Source: an uncultured Eubacteriales bacterium (GTDB lineage: Bacteria; Bacillota; Clostridia; Oscillospirales; RGIG7773). Taken from it: a DNA stretch of 10,387 bases. Location of the stretch: the NCBI GenBank assembly GCA_934541205.1, contig CAKTDK010000051.1, positions 1-10,387 of the forward strand, read 5' to 3'. The notes under the pieces were generated by a model. It saw only the letters and a list, made by a program, of their open reading frames with translations. It searched no databases and was not told where the DNA came from. This document shows positions 1 through 7,070 of the stretch, piece after piece. The first letter of the stretch is position 1; every line of letters begins with the position of its first letter. The position numbers and the translations under genes are program-made.

Positions 1-75
1 GGCTCATATTGGTCGGTATATGTAACCGGTCCAAATGGTTTTAGCCAATTATACCGCGTAGCTTCTTTATGGTAA
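1..75 (+). CDS. 3' end of a gene cut by the window edge, unknown function
   Basis: Frame 1 is open from the first base and ends at TAA 73-75, giving 25 codons that finish ...YRVASLW. The piece is rich in aromatic and small polar residues (Tyr, Trp, Ser, Gly), like a beta-rich, possibly surface or secreted, C-terminus. The end of such a domain could look like this, but the fragment is too short to name a family. The next gene starts 49 bases later with no hairpin terminator between them, so the two are probably cotranscribed. That a 75-base open frame is coding at all is an inference from its composition and its position. Confidence 0.45.
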   Translation, partial: GSYWSVYVTGPNGFSQLYRVASLW

Positions 76-124
76 AAAGTTTTTTATATACATTTGATTT
101 TAAAATAAAAGGAAGTATGCATAT

Positions 125-1285
125 ATGTCGTCCAACATAGAAAACTGTCTTGACAGTTTAATTAAAAAAACAAAATTATCAACTATTGGTCCAAACCAAC
201 AAGCTTTATATATAAAAACCATTTATTTTATTGCGGAAAATGCAGATTATATTACGTTAAACAATGAACAAATTGACTTTTTAATTAATACATTTATTCC
301 TTCTTTTGGTCCCGTTTATTATAATGATAATAATTTTTACAATATATTTAATAAAATATTGTTATGTACAGAAAAATCAAACAATTTAGATTTGTTGACC
401 AGGATGTATTTAAGCTTACCTCTTATAAAAAACTTATCTAGAGAAATAGAAATTATTAAAAATGGTATTGAAAAACTTCTGTTTCAAAAATCTTATAATA
501 ACGCCGGAAAATTATATTTACACCTGGCCTGGGGAAATACGGGCATACAAAATGTCGACCAAAGAATAGACAAGGAAATACAAATATCATATTGTAAAAA
601 AGCATTGGAATTATTAGATAAATCAACTTTAGATTATACTCGTGCAATATCCGTATACAAATATTTAAAATACACAATTCCTATTAAGGAAAATAATATT
701 ATTCATTATAATGTATTTTTTACTAAAGCATTATTTTATAATAAAAAAATTCTATTTAATTCTGATCTTTGCTGGTGTAATTTTTTAAACTCAAAAGAGT
801 CTCAGTATTTTGATTTGCCTATTATGAAGGGTTATAATAAGCTTTCTTCAAATCCGTATGAATATTCAAAAGGAATTATTTTATCAGACGAAACATTAAA
901 TGTAGGTGAAAAAAATCTTGAATATGACCTTGTATATATTTCTGATAATATTACTGTAAATACAAATATCGGTGAGTTTAAAGGATGTCATGTTTTTAAA
1001 TATATTCGACATAGTATGATAATTGAAAATTATTTTAAACCCGATATAGGAATTGTGCGTGTTGTTTCAACAGATCAAGAAGGAAATAAATATAACTATG
1101 AACTCTGCAGTTATAAAATAATTGGCGGAAAAGGACTTATTCCTTTACATATCGGAAATAAGTGGAGTTATAAACAACATAATTGTACCAGTGATATAGA
1201 CCAAATAATCGAAAGGGAAGTCGTTTCTTTTAATAATAATGAATACAATATTTCCGGCTTAGACATTGTTTATAAAATAACTTAA
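125..1285 (+). CDS. Hypothetical protein, helical N-terminus plus tandem beta-type C-terminal module
   Basis: I do not recognise a named family for this 386-residue protein. ATG 125 is preferred because AAGGAAG (about 110-116) sits at a good distance; the ATG at 117 is in another frame and stops after seven codons. There is no signal peptide or membrane segment, so it is probably cytoplasmic. Residues 1-200 look helical, with a tract around 125-180 that could form TPR-like hairpins. The C-terminal third carries three motifs: TVNTNIGEFKGCHVF (277-291), YFKPDIGIVRV (303-313) and LIPLHIGNKWSYK (338-350). From memory, some bacterial proteins carry a module ordered 'PL.vGN.W.Y', then 'tV..p.G.Fk.c', then 'yy.p.iGlV+'. 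Here the last two motifs come first and the GNKWSY motif opens a second copy that stops about 36 residues later, so the second copy looks truncated. The gene is clearly more AT-rich and Asn/Ile/Lys-rich than the pot genes, which hints at accessory or transferred origin. A strong terminator follows at once. Confidence 0.85.
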   Translation: MSSNIENCLDSLIKKTKLSTIGPNQQALYIKTIYFIAENADYITLNNEQIDFLINTFIPSFGPVYYNDNNFYNIFNKILLCTEKSNNLDLLTRMYLSLPLIKNLSREIEIIKNGIEKLLFQKSYNNAGKLYLHLAWGNTGIQNVDQRIDKEIQISYCKKALELLDKSTLDYTRAISVYKYLKYTIPIKENNIIHYNVFFTKALFYNKKILFNSDLCWCNFLNSKESQYFDLPIMKGYNKLSSNPYEYSKGIILSDETLNVGEKNLEYDLVYISDNITVNTNIGEFKGCHVFKYIRHSMIIENYFKPDIGIVRVVSTDQEGNKYNYELCSYKIIGGKGLIPLHIGNKWSYKQHNCTSDIDQIIEREVVSFNNNEYNISGLDIVYKIT

Positions 1286-1290
1286 AAATA

Positions 1291-1325
1291 AAAAAACGTT
1301 ATATGTTTTTCATATAACGTTTTTT
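1291..1325. terminator. Bidirectional intrinsic terminator
   Basis: Bases 1291-1305 and 1311-1325 form a perfect 15-bp inverted repeat around a five-T loop, with A runs on the left and T runs on the right. It begins six bases after the stop codon of the + strand gene and lies just beyond the 3' CCA end of the - strand tRNA-Arg. It can therefore end both converging transcripts. Confidence 0.92.
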
Positions 1326-1328
1326 CTT

Positions 1329-1405
1329 TGGTACGCCAGAAGGGAGTCGAACCCCCGACCTACTGCTTAGAAGGCAGTTGCTCTATCCAGCTGAGCTACT
1401 GGCGC
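1329..1405 (-). tRNA. tRNA-Arg (anticodon TCT)
   Basis: Read on the - strand, a complete cloverleaf runs from G at 1405 to the encoded CCA at 1331-1329 (77 nt). The D-arm begins TAGCTCAGC, the anticodon loop is CTTCTAA (anticodon TCT, reading AGA) on a GC-containing stem, and the T-arm contains GGTTCGA. The acceptor stem is GCGCCAG with CTGGCGT, so the first pair is G1-U72 rather than G-C, and the discriminator base is A. It lies just downstream of tRNA-Gly and is presumably cotranscribed with it. A false open reading frame on the opposite strand here ('VRQKGVEPPTYCLEG') is a typical tRNA shadow. Confidence 0.96.
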
Positions 1406-1413
1406 AAAAAAAA

Positions 1414-1487
<74 letters not shown>

Positions 1488-1528
1488 ACATAAGTTTTTT
1501 AATTTTTCAACTCTCGCTGACTTAAAGA

Positions 1529-1557
1529 ATTTTAGCATAGGATTTTACTTTTGTCAA
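1529..1557 (-). promoter_or_regulatory. Promoter of the tRNA-Gly/tRNA-Arg unit
   Basis: On the - strand there is a consensus -35 TTGACA (1557-1552), a 17-base spacer, and a -10 TAAAAT (1534-1529). Transcription would start near 1522, about 35 bases before the mature 5' end of tRNA-Gly. The near-ideal match fits a strongly expressed stable-RNA promoter. Confidence 0.88.
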
Positions 1558-1638
1558 TAATTTTTTTAAAATTTTTTTATAATTTTTTACATTTATCTAT
1601 TTAGTATAAAACAAATTAAAATCTTTATGTATTATATG

Positions 1639-1668
1639 TTATTATTACAGTAATATTTATGCTATAAT
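1639..1668 (+). promoter_or_regulatory. Promoter of the pseudouridine synthase gene
   Basis: An extended -10 (TGCTATAAT, ending at 1668) has a perfect TATAAT hexamer. A weak -35 (TTATTA, 1639-1644) lies 18 bases upstream. The ATG follows 32 bases after the -10. The TGN extension would compensate for the poor -35. The background is AT-rich, so the -35 is uncertain; the -10 is good. Confidence 0.65.
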
Positions 1669-1700
1669 AATTTTACAGTACTTATTTACGGAGTAGATTT

Positions 1701-2675
1701 ATGAAAGAATTTATTATAAATAAAAATGACTGCAACCAAAGACTTGATAAATTTATACAAAAATCAATTAAGTCAATGCCAAAATCTCTTATGTATAAAT
1801 TTATAAGACAAAAAAAAATTAAAATAAACGGCAAAAAAGCTGACATCTCTGCAAAATTAAAAGAAAATGACGTTATTCAAATGTATATTAACGACGAATT
1901 TTTCAGTTCTGATTCCGATGAAAACAATTTTAAAAATTTAAAAGTAAATTTAGATATATTATATGAGGACAACAATATCCTTTTGCTTAATAAGCCTGTC
2001 GGTCTTATATGCCACAGTGATGATAAAGAAAACTATAATACTCTTATTTCCCATATAAAAGCTTATCTTTTTAGCAAAGGAGAATATATTCCCGAAAAGG
2101 AAAACTCATTTGTCCCCTCTTTATGCAACCGTATAGACAGAAACACCCAAGGTATTGTTATAGCCGCAAAAAACGCAGCTGCGCTGAAAATAATAAATGA
2201 AAAAATTAAAAACCGTGAGATAAAAAAATATTATCTGTGCCTTGTATATAAAAAGCCTGAAAAAAGTCATGATATTTTAAAAGGCTATATGCTGAAAAAC
2301 AGTAAAACAAACACGGTTAAAGTATATAATAAACAAATAAAAGACAGCAAAACCGCTGTTACGGAATATCAATGCATTGCATCGATAAAAGATATATCTC
2401 TTTTAAAAATTCATCTTATCACCGGAAGAACTCATCAGATAAGATGTCACATGGCAAGCATAGGACATCCCCTTATAGGTGACGGCAAATACGGTCAAAA
2501 TACAATAAATAAAAATTATCCTTATAGATTTCAGACACTTTGCTCATATAAAATAACTTTTGATTTTACAACAGATGCAGATATTTTAAACTATCTAAAC
2601 AAAAAAAGCTTTACAGTAAAAAATATAGATTTTGTAAAAAAATATTTCCCTGATTTGAATATAGAAAATATATAA
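1701..2675 (+). CDS. RluA-family rRNA/tRNA pseudouridine synthase
   Basis: This 324-residue enzyme should isomerise specific uridines in rRNA or tRNA to pseudouridine. Residues 12-62 form an S4 RNA-binding domain (QRLDKFI...KKIKINGKKA). The catalytic domain begins near 85. The active-site motif is NRIDRNTQG at 143-151, with the catalytic Asp at 146; the family usually has HRLD(R/V)xTSG, so His-to-Asn and Leu-to-Ile are departures, but the essential Asp is kept. LITGRTHQIRCHMA (239-252) and GHPLIGDGKYG (255-265) are clear family signatures. The stretch between S4-proximal strand and active site (about 105-140, KGEYIPEKENSFVPSLC) is longer than in E. coli RluC/RluD, and I recall this form from clostridial homologues. 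The target uridine cannot be read from sequence. Start ATG 1701 has ACGGAG upstream (1688-1693). It forms a single-gene unit with its own promoter and terminator. Confidence 0.95.
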   Translation: MKEFIINKNDCNQRLDKFIQKSIKSMPKSLMYKFIRQKKIKINGKKADISAKLKENDVIQMYINDEFFSSDSDENNFKNLKVNLDILYEDNNILLLNKPVGLICHSDDKENYNTLISHIKAYLFSKGEYIPEKENSFVPSLCNRIDRNTQGIVIAAKNAAALKIINEKIKNREIKKYYLCLVYKKPEKSHDILKGYMLKNSKTNTVKVYNKQIKDSKTAVTEYQCIASIKDISLLKIHLITGRTHQIRCHMASIGHPLIGDGKYGQNTINKNYPYRFQTLCSYKITFDFTTDADILNYLNKKSFTVKNIDFVKKYFPDLNIENI

Positions 2676-2680
2676 AAAAT

Positions 2681-2732
2681 GTTCCGCAGGCATTTGATTT
2701 TCATTGTTACATTGCTAAAGCGGAACTTTTTT
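2681..2732 (+). terminator. Terminator of the pseudouridine synthase gene
   Basis: GTTCCGC (2681-2687) pairs with GCGGAAC (2720-2726), followed by six T (2727-2732), then ATTTTG. The stop codon is only a few bases before. The 32-base loop is long for an intrinsic terminator; a short inner helix (GCA/TGC at 2690-2692/2713-2715) may shorten it. Flanking A and T runs could extend the stem. Confidence 0.7.
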
Positions 2733-2823
2733 ATTTTGTATTTAGGAAAAATGAGTATTTAAAAGAATTCAAGAGAATTTTTAAGAATACCTATGGTTTT
2801 TTGTGAAATATTTATAAAAAATA

Positions 2824-2855
2824 CGAAAATCTCAAAAAAAATCAAGAAATTTTCG
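2824..2855. repeat. AT-rich inverted repeat upstream of the pot promoter
   Basis: CGAAAAT (2824-2830) and ATTTTCG (2849-2855) form a 7-bp dyad with an 18-base centre, ending nine bases before the -35 of the pot operon. The T run after it (2857-2862) makes a weak second terminator possible. It could equally be a regulator site. The match is short and the background is AT-rich, so the role is open. Confidence 0.35.
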
Positions 2856-2863
2856 ATTTTTTA

Positions 2864-2892
2864 TTGACATTTTGTTAAATAGTGATTATATT
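2864..2892 (+). promoter_or_regulatory. potA: Promoter of the potABCD operon
   Basis: A consensus -35 TTGACA (2864-2869), a 17-base spacer and -10 TATATT (2887-2892) stand 30 bases before the potA start codon. The RBS AGGAGTG (2910-2916) fits a leader of about 20 bases, which leaves no room for a riboswitch. No regulator gene is adjacent. Confidence 0.87.
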
Positions 2893-2921
2893 TTAATTAT
2901 TGTTTTTTTAGGAGTGATACC

Positions 2922-3992
2922 ATGGATAATAATGTAATAATTGATTTAAAAAATATATCAATGGAATACGGAAATGAAAAAGTTCTTAAAAATATAAATT
3001 TATATATAAGAGATAAAGAATTTGTTACTCTTTTAGGACCTTCGGGATGCGGAAAAACCACTACTCTTCGCATAATAGGAGGTTTTGTAACGCAGACTTC
3101 CGGAAACGTGTTTTTTGAAGGTAAGGAAATAAGCAAGCTTCCTCCATATAAAAGAGAGCTTAATACGGTATTTCAGAAATATGCATTGTTTTCTCATCTT
3201 AATGTATTTGAAAACGTAGCCTTTGGTCTGCGCCTAAAAAAAGGTAAAAACAAGCTCACCGAAAATATTATTAAAGAAAAAGTTTCGGAAATGCTGAAAC
3301 TTGTTAATCTTTCCGGATATGAAAAAAGAGATATTGATTCTCTTTCCGGAGGTCAACAGCAGCGTGTTGCAATCGCAAGAGCACTTGTAAACCATCCGAA
3401 GGTGCTTTTGCTTGACGAACCTTTGGGCGCCCTTGATCTAAAACTTCGCAAGGACATGCAGACTGAACTGAAAAAAATTCAGCAGCGCCTTGGAATAACT
3501 TTTATATATGTAACTCACGATCAAGAGGAAGCTTTATCTATGTCTGATACAATAGTTGTTATGAACGAAGGAGAAATTCAGCAGATAGGTACTCCTCAGG
3601 ATATATACAACGAGCCTAAAAATGCTTTTGTAGCTGATTTTATAGGTGAAAGCAATATACTTGACGGAATTATGAAAAAAGACTGTCTTGTTAATATTTT
3701 CGGCAAAGATATAGAATGTGTCGACGTAGGATTTTCAGAAAATGAAAGCGTAGATGTTGTAATAAGACCTGAAGACATTATAATTACAAAGCCGGAAGAA
3801 GGCATTTTTAACGGAACTGTAAAATCTCTTACTTTTAAAGGCGTTCATTTTGAAATGGTAATCGAATGCGATAATTTTGAATTTTTAGCTCATAATACCA
3901 TTGCCTCTCAGCCGGGTGAAAAAGTAGGACTTAAAGTAAAACCATTTGACTTTCATATAATGAAAAAAAGTAAAAAGGAGTGTGAGAAATGA
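2922..3992 (+). CDS. potA: Spermidine/putrescine ABC transporter ATPase PotA
   Basis: This 356-residue cytoplasmic ATPase would power polyamine import through PotBC. Visible motifs are Walker A GPSGCGKT (39-46), Q-loop Gln 85 in NTVFQKYALF, ABC signature LSGGQQQRVAIARAL (141-155), Walker B VLLLDEP (161-167), the D-loop GALD (169-172), and switch His 199 in YVTHDQEEA. The C-terminal 110 residues form a TOBE-type regulatory domain with the IRPEDI motif. PLGALDLKLRKDMQ and QIGTPQDIYNEP are typical of the PotA/MalK subgroup. The length is normal. It is first of four tightly packed genes; its stop (TGA) overlaps the potB ATG by four bases (ATGA). The assignment to polyamines rests on the cassette, since PotA-like ATPases are similar across several importers. 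Confidence 0.96.
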   Translation: MDNNVIIDLKNISMEYGNEKVLKNINLYIRDKEFVTLLGPSGCGKTTTLRIIGGFVTQTSGNVFFEGKEISKLPPYKRELNTVFQKYALFSHLNVFENVAFGLRLKKGKNKLTENIIKEKVSEMLKLVNLSGYEKRDIDSLSGGQQQRVAIARALVNHPKVLLLDEPLGALDLKLRKDMQTELKKIQQRLGITFIYVTHDQEEALSMSDTIVVMNEGEIQQIGTPQDIYNEPKNAFVADFIGESNILDGIMKKDCLVNIFGKDIECVDVGFSENESVDVVIRPEDIIITKPEEGIFNGTVKSLTFKGVHFEMVIECDNFEFLAHNTIASQPGEKVGLKVKPFDFHIMKKSKKECEK

Positions 3993-4804
3993 AATCAAAA
4001 TCATTATCCGTCCCCTTTTTGATTTGGTCTGTAATTTTTATTATAGTACCTATGCTTTTTATACTTGCATTTGCTTTTACAGACGATAACTTCAAATTTA
4101 CTCTTGAAAATTTCAGTCATCTAAACAATTACATTCCCGTATTTTTAAGATCGTTAAAGCTTTCTTTAATATCAACGGCTATCTGTTTATTTTTAGGTTA
4201 TCCCGTAGGATACATAATTTCAAAAATGAAACCTAAAGTTCAAAATATTTTTGTTCTTCTTACAATGCTTCCCATGTGGATGAATTTTCTTTTAAGGACA
4301 TATTCATGGATTAAAATACTAAATACTGAAAGCGGTGTTTTAAACACTGTTCTTTCTGCGCTGCATCTTCCGACGATAAACATTATGGATACTCAGTTTG
4401 CTATAGTCCTTGGCATGATATATAATTTTTTGCCGTTTATGATTCTTCCCATTTACTCCGTTCTTGCAAAAATGGATACAAAAGTTATAGAAGCGGCAAT
4501 GGATTTAGGCGCAAACAAAAAGCAGGTGTTTTTTAAAGTTGTATTTCCTCTCAGCATACCCGGAATTATGACCGGACTTACAATGGTATTCGTTCCGGCT
4601 ATATCAACATTTATTATATCAAAACTTTTAGGCGGCGGCGGAGCTAACATGCTTATAGGCGACTTAATAGATATGCAATTTCTCGGCAATGCATATAATC
4701 CCCATCTTGGTTCTGCTATTTCTCTTATCCTTATGATATTTATTTTAATAAGTATGGGAATTATGCGTAAATTTGATTCTGACGAAACCGGAGGGATCAT
4801 GTAA
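3989..4804 (+). CDS. potB: Spermidine/putrescine ABC transporter permease PotB
   Basis: This 271-residue inner-membrane subunit forms half of the translocation channel with PotC. Six hydrophobic segments can be seen, the first at about 9-30. The permease EAA loop, EAAMDLGANKKQVFFKVVFPLSIPG (starting at 168), docks onto the PotA ATPase. MLPMWMNFLLRTYSWIKIL (93-111) is characteristic of PotB in this family. AAGGAG (3975-3980) lies inside the end of potA, eight bases before ATG 3989, and the ATGA overlap suggests coupled translation. It ends with TAA whose last base is the A of the potC ATG. Confidence 0.96.
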   Translation: MKSKSLSVPFLIWSVIFIIVPMLFILAFAFTDDNFKFTLENFSHLNNYIPVFLRSLKLSLISTAICLFLGYPVGYIISKMKPKVQNIFVLLTMLPMWMNFLLRTYSWIKILNTESGVLNTVLSALHLPTINIMDTQFAIVLGMIYNFLPFMILPIYSVLAKMDTKVIEAAMDLGANKKQVFFKVVFPLSIPGIMTGLTMVFVPAISTFIISKLLGGGGANMLIGDLIDMQFLGNAYNPHLGSAISLILMIFILISMGIMRKFDSDETGGIM

Positions 4805-5616
4805 TGCTTAAATTTTTAAAGAAATTTTATATTTTTATAATTTTTACCTTTTTATACGCTCCTATTGCAGTTTTAATAGTTTATTCCTTCAATTCAAGCA
4901 AATCATCAAAATGGGGCGGATTTACTTTTGACTGGTATATACAGCTTTTTCAAGATAAACAAATAATGAATTCCTGGGGCGTTACTTTAAGAGTTGCAAT
5001 ATTTTCTGCAATAATTGCAACTGTAATCGGTACTATGGCTGCTATCGGAATTTCCAATATGAAAAAAAGAACAAAGGCAGCCGTACTTTCCGTAAATAAT
5101 ATTCCCGTTACAAATCCCGATATAATTACCGGTGTTTCATTAATGCTTTTGTTTATAGCTCTTGGCTTTGAACGCGGAGAATTAACTTTGCTTTTAGCGC
5201 ATATTACTTTCAATATTCCTTATGTAATTTTATCTGTTCTTCCAAAACTCAGACAAACAAATAATCTTACCTATGAGGCCGCCCTTGATCTTGGCGCTAC
5301 TCCGTTTTCAGCTTTTTGGAAAGTTGTTTTCTATGAAATAAAGCCGGGAATTTTTACAGGATTTTTGCTGGCATTTACTTTATCATTTGACGATTTTATG
5401 ATAAGCAATTATACCGGAGGAACCGCTCAAACTCTTGCGGTAACTATATTCAGCATGACAAAGAAAAAAATAAATCCAAAAATTTATGCTTTGTCTTCAA
5501 TAATGTTCTTAACTGTACTTATATTGCTTGTTATAGTAAATTTAAGACAGTCTAAAGATAATAAAAACAATCCAAAAAAGGAAAGGAAGTTGAAAAAAGT
5601 TGAAAAAAATCTTTAG
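4804..5616 (+). CDS. potC: Spermidine/putrescine ABC transporter permease PotC
   Basis: This 270-residue permease is the partner of PotB. Multiple hydrophobic segments are visible, beginning at about 7-28 (YIFIIFTFLYAPIAVLIVYS). PDIITGVSLMLLF (105-117) is a strong PotC motif, and the EAA loop runs from 158 (YEAALDLGATPFSAFWKVVFYEIKPG). LSFDDFMISNYTGG is also typical of PotC. The start overlaps the potB stop by one base (TAATG) with GGAGG at 4790-4794. The C-terminus ends in a very basic tail (about 250-270, many Lys), and its last 17 bases overlap potD. Confidence 0.96.
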   Translation: MLKFLKKFYIFIIFTFLYAPIAVLIVYSFNSSKSSKWGGFTFDWYIQLFQDKQIMNSWGVTLRVAIFSAIIATVIGTMAAIGISNMKKRTKAAVLSVNNIPVTNPDIITGVSLMLLFIALGFERGELTLLLAHITFNIPYVILSVLPKLRQTNNLTYEAALDLGATPFSAFWKVVFYEIKPGIFTGFLLAFTLSFDDFMISNYTGGTAQTLAVTIFSMTKKKINPKIYALSSIMFLTVLILLVIVNLRQSKDNKNNPKKERKLKKVEKNL

Positions 5617-6655
5617 CATCATTATGGTGTGTGTACTGGTTTTTGCATCAGTGCTCAGTTTGTCGTCATGCGGCAAAAAATATGTAGGTGAAGTTACATT
5701 CCAGCATTGGGGTGAATGTTTTGATGAAAGTCTGATTGATGAATTTGAAAAAAAGACTAACATAAAAGTTAACTTCAGTACTTATGACAGTAACGAAACG
5801 CTCTATTCCAAGCTTAAAATGGGCGGAATGGACGCCGACCTTATTGTCCCGTCAGATTATATGATTGACAGATTACGCGATGAGGGAATGCTTGAAAAAC
5901 TTGATTACAGCAATATCCCCAACTATGTAAATATTCTTACTACAAAAGAATACGAAGGTATACCATTTGAAGCTAAAAATGATTATTATGTTCCATATTC
6001 ATGGGGAACTGTAGGAATAATCTATAATACAAAGATGGTTGACGACGTTGTAGACAGCTGGAGCATTCTTTGGAATGAAAAATATGCAAAACAAATTCTT
6101 ATGTTTGACAATTCCAGAGACACTTTCGGAATAGCTCTCAAAAAACTCGGTTATTCATACAATACCACAAACGAAAAAGAAATTGAAAACGCTTTTGAAG
6201 AACTAAAAAAACAAAAACCTCTTGTCCAAGCCTATGTAATGGACCAAATTTTTGACAGGCTTGAAATGGGTGAACAGGCAATGGGCGTATACTATGCAGG
6301 TGATTATCTTGCCATGAAGGAAGAAAATGAAGACCTTGCTTATTGTCTTCCAAAAGAAGGTACAAATATCTTTTACGACGGTTTTGTAATTCCAAAAGGC
6401 GCAAAAAATAAAAAAGAAGCAGAAATGCTCATTAATTTCCTTCTTGAAAAAGAAAGCGCTAAAAAGAATATGGATATGACTTATTATGCAACTCCAAACA
6501 AATTGCTGTATAATGAACTTCCTGAAGAAATAAAAAATGACGGCGTTATTTTCCCGTCGCCCGCATATTTAAAAACAAGTACTGAAATGTACAAAAATCT
6601 TCCCAAAGAAATTTTAGAAAAATATGATAAGCTCTGGGCTGAATTATTCCAGTAA
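5600..6655 (+). CDS. potD: Polyamine-binding lipoprotein PotD
   Basis: This 351-residue substrate-binding lipoprotein would capture polyamines outside the membrane and deliver them to PotBC. The start is a TTG at 5600: AAAGGAAG (5582-5589) lies ten bases upstream, and this start gives a complete type II signal peptide, MKKIFSII...LSLSSC, with lipobox Cys 24. Many stretches align with E. coli PotD from memory: FSTYDSNETLYSKLK (59-73), VPSDYMIDRLRDEGM (83-97), PYSWGTVGIIYN (132-143) and LKKLGYSYNTT (180-190). The Trp of the first ligand motif is kept (W37), as are Tyr 87 and Asp 260. However, the position of E. coli Tyr 37 is Cys 40 (HWGEC), and E. coli Trp 229 and Trp 255 appear to be Tyr and Phe/Tyr. 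Ligand choice (spermidine, putrescine or other) is therefore uncertain. It overlaps potC by 17 bases and closes the operon. Confidence 0.94.
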   Translation: MKKIFSIIMVCVLVFASVLSLSSCGKKYVGEVTFQHWGECFDESLIDEFEKKTNIKVNFSTYDSNETLYSKLKMGGMDADLIVPSDYMIDRLRDEGMLEKLDYSNIPNYVNILTTKEYEGIPFEAKNDYYVPYSWGTVGIIYNTKMVDDVVDSWSILWNEKYAKQILMFDNSRDTFGIALKKLGYSYNTTNEKEIENAFEELKKQKPLVQAYVMDQIFDRLEMGEQAMGVYYAGDYLAMKEENEDLAYCLPKEGTNIFYDGFVIPKGAKNKKEAEMLINFLLEKESAKKNMDMTYYATPNKLLYNELPEEIKNDGVIFPSPAYLKTSTEMYKNLPKEILEKYDKLWAELFQ

Positions 6656-6660
6656 AAATA

Positions 6661-6690
6661 AAACAAGGTTTGATGTTTCAAACCTTGTTT
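6661..6690. terminator. Bidirectional terminator between potD and the TSUP pair
   Basis: Bases 6661-6673 and 6678-6690 form a perfect 13-bp stem with a TGTT loop, with A's to the left and a T-rich tail (TTCTTTTTTC) to the right. It follows the potD stop by five bases. On the - strand, the TGA stop of the second TSUP gene (6680-6678) lies inside the stem. One hairpin thus serves both convergent operons. Confidence 0.92.
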
Positions 6691-7070
6691 TTCTTTTTTC
6701 TTTTAACTAAACCTATGATACCCTTAATCAATGTAAATATTCCAAACAGAAGTATAAAACCGCCGAATCCATATCTTAAATATTTGTCATCAATATAAAA
6801 AGCTATCATACTGCCTACAAAAGTTCCTACAACTCCGAAAGGAAGAAAAGTGACTATACTTTTAAAATCAATATTATTATTTTTTATGTGTATAATAACC
6901 GCAACAATTGCTATCGGAATAAAAGTTAATATATTTACTCCTTGAGCAAAAAGCTGTGCCTTATTTAAAAACATGGTAATTCCTACTACAAGTATTGTTC
7001 CGCCGCCTATTCCCATACCGGAAAAAATTCCGGCAATAAGCGTTATTATAAAAATTAAAATATATTCCAT
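6678..7070 (-). CDS. Half-length TSUP (TauE/SafE, DUF81) membrane transporter, subunit 2
   Basis: This 130-residue membrane protein has about four hydrophobic helices. The first contains the family motif GIFSGMGIGGGTILVV (about 14-29) and the last a GFILLFGIFTLIKG stretch, followed by a Lys/Arg-rich tail (about 122-130). Normal TSUP proteins have about 250 residues in two homologous halves. This is one half, and its overlapping neighbour upstream is the other, so they probably form a heterodimer. TSUP members export or import sulfite, sulfonates or other organic anions; the substrate cannot be told here. I place the start at ATG 7070, overlapping the upstream stop (TGATG) with AAGGA ten bases before. 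A TTG one codon upstream (7073) is possible. The stop codon lies in the terminator stem. Confidence 0.88.
   Translation of the reverse strand: MEYILIFIITLIAGIFSGMGIGGGTILVVGITMFLNKAQLFAQGVNILTFIPIAIVAVIIHIKNNNIDFKSIVTFLPFGVVGTFVGSMIAFYIDDKYLRYGFGGFILLFGIFTLIKGIIGLVKRKKKNKV

Noticed and set aside
2740..2800. Short repeats of AAGAAT/GAGAAT type
   Set aside because: They are short, irregular and in AT-rich sequence, so chance is the best explanation.
2733..2921. Riboswitch or small gene in the gap before potA
   Set aside because: The predicted start of transcription leaves a leader of only about 20 bases, and no open frame with a ribosome site was seen upstream. Only the promoter and a weak dyad are supported.
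4453..4800. 115-codon open frame on the - strand inside potB, and similar antisense frames in potA, potC and potD
   Set aside because: All lie opposite strongly supported pot genes and have no ribosome site or recognisable protein features.
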